This document shows, piece after piece, positions 33,974 to 45,049 of a DNA stretch of 64,000 bases. Below the pieces are notes generated by a model. The model was not told the origin of the DNA. It ran no database searches and saw only the letters and a list, made by a program, of their open reading frames with translations. Source of the stretch: Mucidula mucida (Eukaryota > Basidiomycota > Agaricomycetes > Agaricales > Physalacriaceae). Position 1 is the first letter of the stretch. Each line of letters begins with the position of its first letter. Location of the stretch: positions 62,001-126,000 of the forward strand of contig JADNYV010000071.1 in assembly GCA_015501055.1 (NCBI GenBank), read 5' to 3'. A program made the translations under genes and the position numbers.

Positions 33974-34715
33974 GGATTTACCGATCGATACACTGGGTTG
34001 TTAACTGCCATGCCGGATGTTAACTGCCATGTTAACTGTCAACTACCCGTTATAGAAGGTATTTGCTCATGTGCCGCCATCTTCGCCGCCTTCCCGCGCG
34101 CTTTCGCGCCACTGTGCGCTAGCTACAAGAACCAAAATCACTGGTTTACAACAGGATACATAGACAGCTACATTTCCTGGGCTTTTTCTCGACACAGATG
34201 TGCTATCCGGGCAGTCATCGAGAGTCAAGATGGCCCAACACTAGTGTACTCTTGCATGTACTACCACAACTTCTCTTACTTACATGTACTGAGCATGATG
34301 CTTGAAGTCTGCACTCATGTTCCTTTTTAGCTTGCCCCGGACTTGATACTTCTCAGCACCATTGTGACATTCAGACATACCAACCTCAAACACAGTAGCA
34401 TGTTCTGTAACCTGCAATGTGTGCATGGACCCTCCGACATCTACTATTCTTTGAGTGAGAGATCACAAGTATGATTGCCATACACTCGGGTGCTAGTATA
34501 TCAGTAGTACACGTCGTCATGCCGCCGCGTCCAAGTCGTGCACGCGAAGCGCGCGAGAAAAATTTAAGGTTCAAGTCTACGACTACATTCTGTGGGTGCT
34601 ATAACGTATATATGAAGAGACAACAAGGCTGCCGCTGTTTGGACAAGTCTCTCTTTCTTCCCTTTCTTTTCCCTTCCTTTTCCGGCGAGATACCCAGTGT
34701 ATTCGTCGGAAAACC
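33974..34715. repeat. Degenerate element related to the P450 MITE
   Basis: The left end GGATTTACCGATCGATACACTGGGT and the right end (complement) GGGTTTTCCGACGAATACACTGGGTA resemble each other and both ends of the MITE at 32611-33229. The inner left part has GTTAACTGCCATG repeated (34000-34040), echoing the CTGCCA motif of the MITE. No clear target duplication remains, so boundaries are approximate. The gap 33879-34798 contains nothing else I can name. Confidence 0.55.
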
Positions 34716-34798
34716 CAGGATTAGTCTAGGTGTCTAGGTTAACCTCTGTTGTTATAGTTAGAAGTTCCACGACGTGTTATCAATCTAATGGATATCAT

Positions 34799-35890
34799 CT
34801 AAACACCGTACACTTTCTTCGCATTCTCTCTACCCAACTTCATCACGCGTTCCGCATTCCACTCATCTCCCCACAGATTCGCAACGAACTGCGCCGTCCA
34901 CGGAATCATCGCACTATGACAGAGCGGCAGGCGGCCCTTCATCCCCTGCAACGAGCCGTACAAATTACTGGGCACCATATACGGCGCGTCGGTCTCCAGC
35001 AGTATCCGTGGTTTGTGCTCCTCCTTCATGCCCCTCACCAGTTCCGCCGTATTCAAGTTTGACGCAAAAGTAATCACGCCCGTTACACCGATGTGCAGAT
35101 TCGGGAACCAGTCTAGGAGGCGCTGGGCAAAGGCCGGTGCATCGGTGAAGCAATGGATGTGGATGCGCCAGTCGCGCGGGACAAGCTCTTTGAGGATGGT
35201 CTCGGTGTCCGAGTCTGCTTCGCGGGTGTGGATGGTCAGAGGCTTGTCAAGCGAAATGGCGAGGAGGAGCTGCTGACGGAATACGTCTATTTGGATAGCG
35301 CGGGGAGAGAGGTCGTAATGGAAATCGAGGCCGATTTCACCTAAACCGACGTTGAGAGGGTGGGCGAGGGCTTCGCGGATATCTTTTTCTACTGCGGGGG
35401 TATATTCTTTAGCGTTGTGTCTGCTCAGCTATCTCAGCCGGTAACTTGAGATGATGATGATCAACACGTACGGATGGACACCAATGACAAAGTTGTACTT
35501 GATGCCGTCGTATTTGGTATCAGCGACCTCTCGCCATTGAGATATGACAGGCGCTTCGCACCATACATCTACAATGGAGTGGATGTTACGTCCCGCGTAG
35601 AGATCCCGTACAAAGTCTGCAATCGAATTGCAAGCGCCCTCCGGGTAGTTCTGTCTGTACGCCTGAAACGTCGATAGTAGATGTGTGTGGGTATCGACAA
35701 TTTCCAGGTCTGGGCCGTACCATGTCGGGGTGGGGGTTTCCTGAGAGCCAGAAGGATGTGGGAGTAGAAGGAAAGACTCTGAAGGAACAGATCTCTTAGA
35801 TTTCTTGCCCATTGGCTTACGGGTGGGGGAGGTAGCTAAGGCGCGAGTGAAAGGTCGAATAAGGCTCCGAGTGTGGCAGCGAGTAAGCAT
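34799..35890 (-). CDS. TatD family metal-dependent DNase
   Basis: Exons 35890-35472 and 35420-34799 (minus strand) give 346 residues. Metal-binding marks of the TatD barrel are EIVDTHTHLLS (HxH), GEIGLDFHY (Glu), LTIHTREAD (His), IHIHCFTD (His) and LLETDAPYM (Asp). Family members are 3'-5' exonucleases or endonucleases acting on single-stranded DNA, linked to oxidative DNA repair and to apoptotic DNA breakdown in yeast. The first 40 residues are rich in Arg/Ser/Thr without acidic residues (MLTRCHTRSLIRPFTRALAT), which suggests a mitochondrial targeting sequence; that is inference. The ATG at 35890 gives the full presequence. Complete gene. Confidence 0.92.
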
Positions 35891-36501
35891 CAACGTGCTC
35901 TATAAGTAAGGATGAGAAAAGAGTCAATATGAGTTCGATCGTGCTCGGGTCCGTTTGGGAAACGTCGCGTTTATCTCCATTTGTTGGGCGCCTCTTGACG
36001 AGCTATAATCAACGACACGGGCGTTGATGACAATGGCTTGATCTTTGAAGACTTCGTTACTTCTGACTGTCACTACGTACTACTAGGTCGTGCGGTGCAA
36101 ATGATTTCTAACAGCGAGTGTTCTGCTCTCTCTCACAATGACAACGGCTAACAAATTTGAATGACTTCAGATTTCAGACTCATTCATGGTTGACTCCTAG
36201 GGCTACTACTATATGTACCTCCCACGGTTTCATGTGTGCACGATGTTCCTTTGAGAAAAAATCCCTTGGCAAACCATTATCTGGTGGCGTAACTACTTTC
36301 TCCATCATCCGCTCTTGCAGTCTAGAAACGTACCATCCTTCTGCTCACACACAATCCGGATCAGCTCGCTCACCCGCCGAATCCTCCAAAGAAATCGACT
36401 CGCTCACCTGACGAGTGCACCATGTGCGGTCCGAAGTCACACCCTCATTCGGACCGCGTTTCTCTCCCTTAAAAGCAGTGTTGAGACGTGTTCCCTTCCT
36501 T
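35891..36501. other. Divergent promoter region
   Basis: This gap lies between the divergent TatD and alpha-galactosidase genes. An open frame overlaps 36315-36626 in another frame but has no family support. No gene is visible. Confidence 0.5.
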
Positions 36502-38716
36502 ATGGCGCTTCCGATCCTCCTTATTGTGGCGACCTCCGCCCTAGCTCTAGAAAATGGCCTCTCCCGCACCCCAGCGATGGGGTGGAACTCGTACAACGCC
36601 TTCTCGTACGTGTCTTCGTACTCTGAGCTCATCAGACGAGTATGAAAATATGTAGGTGCAATGCCGTAGAGCAAAACTACCGCGATGCAGCACAGGCACT
36701 CGTTGATTTGGGCCTCAAGGATCTTGGATACGACTATCTCGGCGTGTACTAATTCATTCAAAACTCTTTTCTTGTTTGATTGAAGTCTGACGACGTCTAG
36801 TGATTGTGGCTGGCAAGGTCGCAACCGCACAGCAGACGGTACTTTCACTTGGGACACCGGTATTATGCCAAATGGTATACCCGCCTTGGGAGAGTTTGTC
36901 CACAGCCTTGAATTGAAATTTGGACTCTACTCGGACGCGTCTGAGTGTCCCTTCTCTTAGTTCAAGTTCATCCTGATGATGGCGACTTAGCGGCTATTAT
37001 GCTTGTGACTTTGTCGGCGGCACCGCACTCTACCTTGGATCCCTCAACTTCGAAGCCCAGGATGCAAAGACGTTCGCATCTTGGGGCGCTGATTATCTGA
37101 AATACGACAACTGCTATTCGACTGCTCCGAATGAGTTTCTGAATTACTTCCCGAGTATCAGTGTTTGTTCGGTTGTTCATGCTCTTGAAGCCAGAGTTCA
37201 TCATTTCTAGATCAAGGTTACAACTTGCAGTTTTGTCAATAATGGATCTAATGGGTATCACAGGACCACTTTGTCGCGATGCGAGATGCACTAGCCGATC
37301 TCGACCGCCCCGTCTTATACTCTGCCTGTGAATGGGGAGTCCAGGTAACAACACTTCTTTCCCCATCCTCACCAACACGGGTCTCACATTCCTATAGGAC
37401 CCAGCTCGATGGCCGGGAAAGGACGTAGCCAACTCGTGGCGCATATCGTTGGTCTTGCCCCTCCTATCTACTCCTCCCCCATATTGAAGTGAACGATCAT
37501 AGAAACGACATCGGTCCTTCTTGGGTGAACGTCTTCCGGATAATCAACCAGGTCGTGCCCATAACCCAATTCGCCGAACCGGGGGCATGGAACGATTTGG
37601 ATCTCCTGGAGGTTGGAAACGCTCCATTCACAGAGGCGGAGCAGTTGACGCATGTACGTATACGCCTTCTTTAATAATATGAGTTGCTGACGATTTGTAG
37701 TTCGCATTTTGGGCCGCGGTGAAAAGTCCGTTGTTGATTTCGACAGATTTGACAAAGGCCACGGAGGCAACGTTGGCTATCTTGAAGAATGAGAGAATTA
37801 TTGGTTTGAATGTGCGTTTTCGTTCTAGTGCTAGTGTGTGTGTGGATACTAATGTGAAAGTTTAGCAAGATCCTCTGGGCAAATCTATCGCCTTTAAGCG
37901 GCGGTATGCAAACGATAGCGATGTATGGGCGGGTCCGCTCGCTGATGGGTCGACTATTGCTTGTATGTGCTCTCTTAAAGTTGACATATCGTCCTTAAAT
38001 CCTTGCAGTTATCATCAACTGGCAAAATACGGCTCGTAATCTAACATTCAATCTCGCAGACATCGGTCTATCCAGTGCCGATGCTATCGACCTCGTAACT
38101 GGCAACTCCTTGGGACACCTCGATACTACGTGGGTACACCCAGTCTTGCTTGTAGAGCCCTCAAGCTTCATTGATTTCTGCAGGTACACAGCGCGCGCAG
38201 CAGCCCACGGCAGCTTCGTGTTGAAACTAACAAACCAAATCACCTCCTCACCTCGGACATTCACATACTACGACGCCGCCGCTTCCTCCAGCATCCTCCA
38301 AGGCGGCGCCGTCCGGCGCACCATCAACTCCACCACCATTGTAGTCGGGTCGCTCGGTGACGGCGCCAGCGTGACGCTCACTGGAATCTCCGTCGTCGAG
38401 GGCGGGACGAAGCTCCTCGCTATCGAATATACAAATGGGGATTACACGTTCGGGAACGACGGGTGTCCTAATTGTGGGAATGCGTATGTGAGTGTGAACG
38501 GAGGGGAGGAGGTTTGGGCACAGATGCCTATTGCTGCACAGGTGCGTAGAAGCTTTCTATTGCGGTAGGATGTTGATAATGTAGAATTGGGATGTGGTGT
38601 TTGAGGGATTTTTGCTCGAGGTGGAAGGCTTTGAGGCGGGCGGGAAGAATACGATTAGGGTGAGCAATGAGAATGCGGGGGCGCCCGAGATTTATAGGAT
38701 AGGTATTTCGGATTAG
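36502..38716 (+). CDS. Secreted alpha-galactosidase, GH27, with CBM35-like C-terminus
   Basis: Twelve exons (36502-36605, 36656-36745, 36801-36938, 36991-37162, 37264-37344, 37398-37447, 37503-37653, 37701-37811, 37866-37962, 38009-38129, 38184-38541, 38585-38716) give 534 residues. A signal peptide ([15 protein letters not shown]) leads into [17 protein letters not shown]27 marks are DCGWQGR, GLYSDAGYYACDF, the nucleophile Asp in [14 protein letters not shown] and the acid/base Asp in [11 protein letters not shown]. After the barrel and its beta domain comes about 130 residues ending [20 protein letters not shown], resembling a CBM35 sugar-binding module. The enzyme releases terminal alpha-1,6-galactose from galactomannan or raffinose-type sugars outside the cell. 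Donors at 37163 (GTTTGT) and 37448 (GTTGGT) are weak, but the frame holds through. Confidence 0.9.
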
Positions 38717-38884
38717 GGTGAGGTTGGTGTCAGTCCGCAAGTGGTTAGGGCCGAAGAGGTACGATGTACATAAAGTCATTTACTACTTCGCCGTTCCAAT
38801 GTCCCCGGTCACGACTGCAAGTCGGCCTTGATTTCTCAGGAGAATGCCATTCGAGCTGGTGGATTGATTTCCTTGGCGGAAAGG

Positions 38885-40560
38885 CACACGACTAGCATAA
38901 CAACGACAAATACTGCACCGCGCTTTCCTCATACTTAGTTACAATGATTGACTACCATACTGCTAAATAGGTCCTCCAGCTAGAAAGAGAACTACAAAGA
39001 ACCGACATAATCATGTGCATTTTAACTCTCACAAGAAAGAAGAAGGACTGGGATCTTCCTTCTCAGAGTAGAACAAGTACCGTCTTGTTCTTATTGTGTA
39101 GGTCCTGGCTGTGTTATTGTTACTAACATTGTCGTCGGACTGGCCCTTGCAGGGAAATACACATCTTCTGACTTTTTATTGTTCCTTCTCTGGCTGTCTG
39201 CTACTACGACCATCGCATGGACCATCCTTATCTCATGCTATTGTCCGTATGTGGATGGTCTGAGCGTTCGAGGGCGAGTATTTCAAGCGATGGAAGGATG
39301 CGGTCTTTAGTCACTTATTCCCCAGCACTACAACTCTCATAGCATCACTACACCACTTTGACAATGTCCAACAATTCTGGTCGCGTAACCCGCTCCATGT
39401 TGGCCGCGCAGCAAAAGCCGGCCACGGTTCCAGCTGGTACTATGGTTATCAGCCTTCCAAAGTCGACTACTAGAAGCGCTGGTATGTTCTTTTCTTGGCT
39501 TCACATTGGTTTGGAGACTGACTGTCACCTAGGCAAGAAATCTGCAGCCAACCAGAACAAGGGTGGATCTTCGAGGAGAAACGCTCCCCGGACGGGAAGT
39601 AACAAACGCAGCGGCAGGTCCGCTGCCAAAGGCAAAGGAAGGGCTGAGCCTCGGGATGAAGAAGAGGAGAGTGACAATGGTTAATATCCATGGTTTCCCT
39701 TCGACTTACAGTAACGCTGATATGTTTCTTCTAGAGTCAAACTCTGGTAGGAAGCGCGCCCGCGAAGACGATGAGGACGAAGATGAGAAAGAGCGTCCGA
39801 CCAAGGTTGCGACGCGTCGCAGTAGTGATACGTCCTCGAGCGGTATGCATTGTTTTCTGATATCATGTAGAACTGTGACTGACTCTTATTTTCAGACGGC
39901 GAGGACATACGACAGAGAAACTTTGAGCTCAAGATCACAATCTGCTTCGACGGTTCAAGCGACATCAACGCTTCCGTCAGTCTCAAGCGTCCCCGCAACG
40001 ATGATGACGACGAGGACGAGCAGGAGCGTCCAACTAAAGCTATTGGTCGGCATAACAGCGAGGCGCCTTCCGACAGTGGTAAGCACCTCGCCGTGTTAGT
40101 AAGCGAGAACGTAGCTGATCATCGTCTCTCGTAGCCTGTTCAAGTTCAGCTTCGGGATCGTCAGAATCCTCACAGTCTCCCAGCTCTTCTGGGTCGTCGG
40201 GAACTGCAGGCCCTTCTACTCTGCCTCCCGCTGCTCCATCTGCTCCCGATGATGCACCCTCCCCTGCTTCCGCGGCCACAGGCTCTCCCGGTCGCGAGCT
40301 TTCCGCAGCTCCAGATATTCCTACTGTCCCAAGTACCCCCACGAACGTGCCAGCTCCTATGCCATCCACTTTTGCGCCTACGCCAGTAGTCGTTCCTCCA
40401 CCACAGGTTCCAGCTCCCACTGTCAACCCCAGTGTGCCAGCGTCCGGCAGCGCACCGCCAGCCATCATGATCCCAGCCCCGCTCAACCATGCTGGCGCTC
40501 CTTTGAGGAGAGAGAATGCGTTCTGGATTGCTCCTACAGGATCGGATCAGCGGCGCTAGA
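38885..40560. repeat. Inverted segmental duplication, copy 2
   Basis: The counterpart of 5757-7440 in opposite orientation. It contains the whole gene 39364-40559 and about 480 bp upstream, which matches the upstream of copy 1 (for example TGGCCCTTGCAGGGAAATAC, TTATTGTTCCTTCTCTGGCT). The rest of the 38717-39363 gap, between the GH27 gene and the copy's start, has no gene. Confidence 0.85.
39364..40559 (+). CDS. Low-complexity protein with acidic KRxR blocks and Pro-rich tail (copy 2)
   Basis: Exons 39364-39481, 39533-39679, 39735-39842, 39896-40078 and 40135-40559 give 326 residues. It matches copy 1 (5757-7001) exon for exon: MSNNSGRVTRSM, AKGKGRAEP, ESNSGRKR, ERPTK twice, NFELKITICFDGSSDI, a Ser/Pro-rich tail and the conserved end APLRRENAFWIAPTGSDQRR. 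The Pro-repeat array of copy 1 is missing and is replaced by a Ser/Pro/Ala stretch. The donor after 39679 is GTTAAT, weaker than the GTAATG of copy 1. Function is unknown; conservation of frame and both termini in two diverged copies argues that both are expressed proteins. It is convergent with the ankyrin-CHAT gene. Confidence 0.82.
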
Positions 40561-41049
40561 TTGTTTGATTGTTGTCTGTCTATTTATTTTGTATTCTAAT
40601 GTTGCATGAGGATAGTGTGGCGTATAGAAATGGTTTAGTGTAGTGCTGACATTTATTTAATAATGGATGTGTAGATCTTCTTGTCCAACTTGCGTGAGCT
40701 TCTTGTGGATTTGAACAGCATCTCCGCATACAATTAGGCGCGGCGAACGTTGATGATGACGGAGTCGTGGAACAACCTCGGGATAGGTGTCACCATCCGA
40801 ATGTTGCGATATAAAGGCCTCCAGGGAACCGGCTTTGGGTTGGCCTACGGTGGTTCTCATCTTTTTGAAGGCCCTGTTCGGCAACGTTGAATATATTTTG
40901 GAGGTCTCAAATCTACATGCAAAATCTTGGTAGAATCGATGTTTGGTCGAGACTCGACAATGATGATAACGGGAATGACTTATTCGATACAAACAAACAG
41001 TCATGATCAGTCAATGTAGCTGTAGTACTGATACCTAACTCATCTTAAA
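40560..41049. other. Convergent 3' intergenic region
   Basis: Sequence between the ends of copy 2 and the ankyrin-CHAT gene. The first 100 bp are AT-rich as expected for a 3' untranslated region. The remaining open frame (40657-41004, minus) has no recognisable family. Confidence 0.5.
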
Positions 41050-44000
41050 TTAAATACCAACATGAATGAATGGAACCCATTTCAAAAAGTTGCTTTCCCC
41101 GACCTGATCCCTCAATTTACGCACTGCGTGATGAAGCGCCTGTGCCGTTTGACCGCTATCTCCAGATGCTTCATTGATGAGATACGAATAAAACGCTGTG
41201 GCGAACACCGGCGCGTCCTTGTCGTTGATGGACCACATCGTGCCAACCACATTTTGAAATCCAGCCGCCGCGAGATGGACGGCCTCGTCCGGCACCTTGC
41301 TGTCGCCCGTCGCTGTCTGGCACGCAGACAGCACAGCGAGCGCCTTGCCCCGGTCGAATCGAAGTCGCATGATGCTCCGTAGCGTGAGACCGCCATCGTG
41401 TAATAAGAACGCGCTTTGTAAGGGTTCAAGCGGGTCTTGGACTGCATGGCACGCCAAGTGTACCCATGCATGCTCTTCCATATCGGCGAGTACGGCCGAC
41501 GTCGTTGCCGCTGAATCGTTAAGCCAAGTCAATCCATGACTAGTAGCGACATGCTGTATGGCCTTGACCTCCGTAATTGTACTCGGTATCGGGATCTGAT
41601 GTGGCGTGGCGGGCTGTGAGACGGCAAAGATTGTCGGCGGTGCACCTGATTCATTTAGATCATGGCGCACCCTTGTAGCGTTAAGAAGAGATGTAATGGA
41701 TGGGACATAGGAGTGTATAGCTAGATCAAGTGCGCTTGAGCGACGTGAACGTACGAGCTCAAGGTAAGGTCCGGCGGCATGCAGAGGAAGAAACGCAAGC
41801 ACGCCGGAAGCACACCAAGTTATCCTAGGCAAGTCGTGATCGGAAGAGGTTTCCATACACCCGAGAGCCGTAAGGATAGGTTCAACGATGCATTCCCAGA
41901 GGTGGGAAAGTACTTGTTCCAACGATCCCTCGGCATCCTCCCATTGTCCCGGTATCGCTGAACGCATATACAGGTCAGCACTTTTTAGAACCTGCTGAAA
42001 GTTCACAAACAACTGCTGTAGAACCTCAGGGGATACCTGCGGCAAAGGAACATGTATAACGTCCTGGCTCTGGTGCCTAAGAATGAGGGCATCACAGCGC
42101 CACCAAGCGAGGTTAATCGCGACAGCATGACTGTGAACAGCAGCGTTCTTCAACTCATCAATTGATTTCGGCTTCATGTAACCAGTCAGACCGAGCATAC
42201 CCTGTGCTTCCGTGATCATCGTCTCGTATCGCGTAGAAAGCTCTTGGTAATGTGTTATTGCGCCCTCCCGTCCAGGATATTCAATGCGTTGTTCGATAAG
42301 GGCCTCGAGTGCGGACATGTCCTGGATGATCGCCTCCATGTCCTCCGCAAGCGTCGGAGCATTAGCACGTATTTCGTCCAGAGGAGGATAAAGTCGAGAT
42401 ATATGCCCCCAGATGATACAGCGGCCCTGCTCAAACCATTCCATGGCGAGAACAAAACCGCCGTCTTGTATAGCTGCAGCAACGGCGGCATTTACCGTGT
42501 CGCGTACGAACGGTACAATTCCATAGCGCATCGACATGCGTTGACCGGGATCTATAATGTGTTGCAGTAATTGCATAGCAAACTTAAATGGTCGCATGGC
42601 TGCTGAAGCGTCTCGAAAATGTAGACATAGGTCCGCGTACAGGCGCGCAGCTCCGAACTGCTCATGATGCTCGTGACGACCGACGCCACCAGAGAACATA
42701 CATTGACGGAAAGCTTGCATAGCAGACTCCAGATCATGAGCGGACTGGGTGATATGCTCGTAACGTAGAAGCCACAAGACCCCAGTGCTGATTTCAGGGC
42801 AACCGGAATTCATTAGTAGGTTAACCTCGCGTCTCTTGAGAGTAACGCTAAGGTCATGTCTAATGTGGCTGTTCTCGATATTTAAGAGGACGTAGCTGAA
42901 GTTTGGTCAATATTTCCTTTGGCAACCATCGATGAAGCGTACATTTGACATACCTCTGAGTATTAGCGATGGCCACTCGAGAAACATAGGATGGTACTCC
43001 TATAGCCAGGGCACGCTCCCAGTCTGCTGGATCATCCTTGTATGAGAAACATTCATTGTCCCGCAACACATCCTCAGATTCCTCCGTCCCGCCCAAAGTT
43101 GGTATCGTTACCCCAGGTTCCATGAGATGTTGATGTAACACATTTAGAATTGGAACACTATCACGATGCCTCATCCGAGCTGTCTGCAGTACAGAGAATC
43201 CATCGCTGTCAAGAGCTTGGGGATTCGCGCCACGTTCAAGCAGAACAACCAAGATTTCGAGGATTGCCTTAGTGGATGACGCGGATCTAAGAATGTAATG
43301 TAGTGGTGTGCCACCTCGGGCAGTTGCGTCGATGAGTGCACCGGAATCCAAGAGTAGAGATACAATATCCCTGTAACCACTGAAGGCCGCACGATGGAGT
43401 GGCATAGAGCCGTCCTTGGCCTGGGCATTGATATTTGCACCTCGTTCGAGCAGAAGCTTCACGACATCTAGATTGCCCATTTTGGCTGCAACATGCAGAG
43501 GGGTTACTTGATCATCATGATGAACCAGTCGAACATCCGCGCCGCGATCAAGAAGTAGCTCTACTACTTCGAAATGACCGTTGGCCGCTGCGCTACGCAG
43601 CGCTTCAGCACCCAAGGTGTCGTTGACTTGCACCTCCAAGTCTAATAAAATACGAACGATCTCTGCATTTCCGCGTTGTGCGGCGAACGTTAACGGTGAT
43701 CGCTGCTCGTCGTCTAGCGCATGCAAGTCAGCGCCGCGGGTGATGAGCAGGCGTGCAATTTCGGTATGATCCTTCATGGCGGCCAAATGAAGTGCCGTGA
43801 GACTATCCTCAGCCCGAATGAGATGCGACGCCCCGTGGTCAAGCAGCAGACGTACGACATCAATGTGATGCTCGCGGATCCCTGTCGCCAGAGCGGTTTC
43901 TCCACCTAAAGAGCGCGCGTCGACATCTGCACCTTCTTCTAGCAAATGATCTACGACTGCGTAGCGGCCCTCCTTGGCTGCGAAGTGTAAAGCAGTACCG

Positions 44001-44263
44001 TTGGCTTCCGTTGACTTGTCCACCTCTGCACCATGCTCGACGAGAAGCTTTACGACGTCAAGGTGACCTCGACGGGCAGCAACATGCAAGGCAGTAGTAC
44101 CCTCTTGCGACATCCCGTTGCTGTCCACCCCGCTTTCGAGGAGGTGTTTTACAGCGTCGACATCTCCCTGCTGCGTGGCGCGATAAAGTCCTTCATCGAT
44201 ACACGAGTTGCTGGTTTTCCAGTCACGGCGATGAGTCACTGTGTGTCGAAATGTCGGAAACAT
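41050..44263 (-). CDS. Ankyrin-repeat/CHAT-protease fusion protein
   Basis: Exons 44263-42954 and 42895-41050 (minus strand) join in frame to 1051 residues; the donor is AG/GTATGT and the acceptor ACTTCAG. Residues about 20-350 are ten or so ankyrin repeats (GTTALHVAARRGHLDVVKLL, TPLHVAAKMGNLDVVKLLLE). A helical, TPR-like middle follows, then a C-terminal CHAT domain with the His of WVHLACHA (about 920) and the Cys of VLSACQTATG (about 962), plus DEAVHLAAAGFQNVVGTMWS. CHAT is a caspase-like Cys protease fold related to separase, seen in fungal NLR-type death proteins and, with TPRs, in prokaryotic Csx29. Ankyrins would sense or bind a partner. A possible extra 5' exon ends near 44324 (GCTCAT then GTGAGT) and would extend the N-terminus. 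Specificity is unknown. Confidence 0.88.
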
Positions 44264-45049
44264 CAAATCCTTTGTTCATAGATTTAGTTTGGTATCAGTA
44301 AAGTCAACTGATCACTCACATGAGCGAATGCGGCAAGTAGCGGGGGATTCGAGCGACGACAACGACGACGAAGGGATACAGCAAGGAGTGAATGATGTAT
44401 CAACAGCATTCCCAGTTCTGAGTTACTGTTCGGGCCGAAGCAAATGAAGCTATTCAAAACATATATATTGCATAGAACTTCAACTTATGTAGAGCACAGC
44501 TCGTTCAAAAAGGGCCACTGAACATGCTGATGTTTGTTGAGAACATAGTGTGGGTGGGAGAACTGAAGGTCATCGTCCCTCTTTCCGTCTTGTTATAGTG
44601 GGCTGTGCTGTTCAATGTTCATCAGTCGAGAAGAAAGATGCACTGAATGCCCACCAGGACAACCGCAGTCGGTGTTTGTGCGCACCTGTAAGTTTTCCCT
44701 TCCATGATTGCGATGGCATGAGAAGTGCGACCCTGGTGTGGAGAAGGACAAGGTTTGTCGATGTTGAAACTGAACAGTATAAAACCGCGTGTGCGTGACG
44801 TGGAAAAAACGCGTCGAGTTGGAAGCAGCAAACAAGAGAGGACCCCAAAACAAGACCAAACACACCTTGATCAGGTGCGCCACATCAAAGAACCGGCCCA
44901 CGGAGTGACCTTTATCCGGATTTTCCCCAGATCCCCACGAACTGATGTCAAACCTATGTCAAGAACGATTTGTAACACACTTTGTTCATGCGTATAACGC
45001 GGTGCGTCTCTTTCGTGCCACCACCTCCGTCTTGAATACGACGAGTATC
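44264..45049. other. Divergent promoter region, possible 5' exon of ankyrin-CHAT gene
   Basis: The part next to 44263 has a plausible minus-strand intron (GTGAGTGATC at about 44323 down to ACAAAG before 44271) preceded by an open stretch with ATG near 44395, so the gene may start there. The rest should be promoter for this gene and for the alcohol dehydrogenase gene at 45050. Confidence 0.45.

Noticed and set aside
41050..42813. CHAT protein as a separate gene starting at its own ATG
   Set aside because: The frame is open upstream to a good splice acceptor and joins exactly to the ankyrin exon. The first Met at 42813 is internal, and the gap would leave no room for a promoter.
42860..42953. 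C-terminus of the ankyrin open frame (CTLHRWLPKEIL and onward)
   Set aside because: This is intron sequence read through the donor GTATGT; it has no similarity to ankyrin proteins and disappears after splicing.
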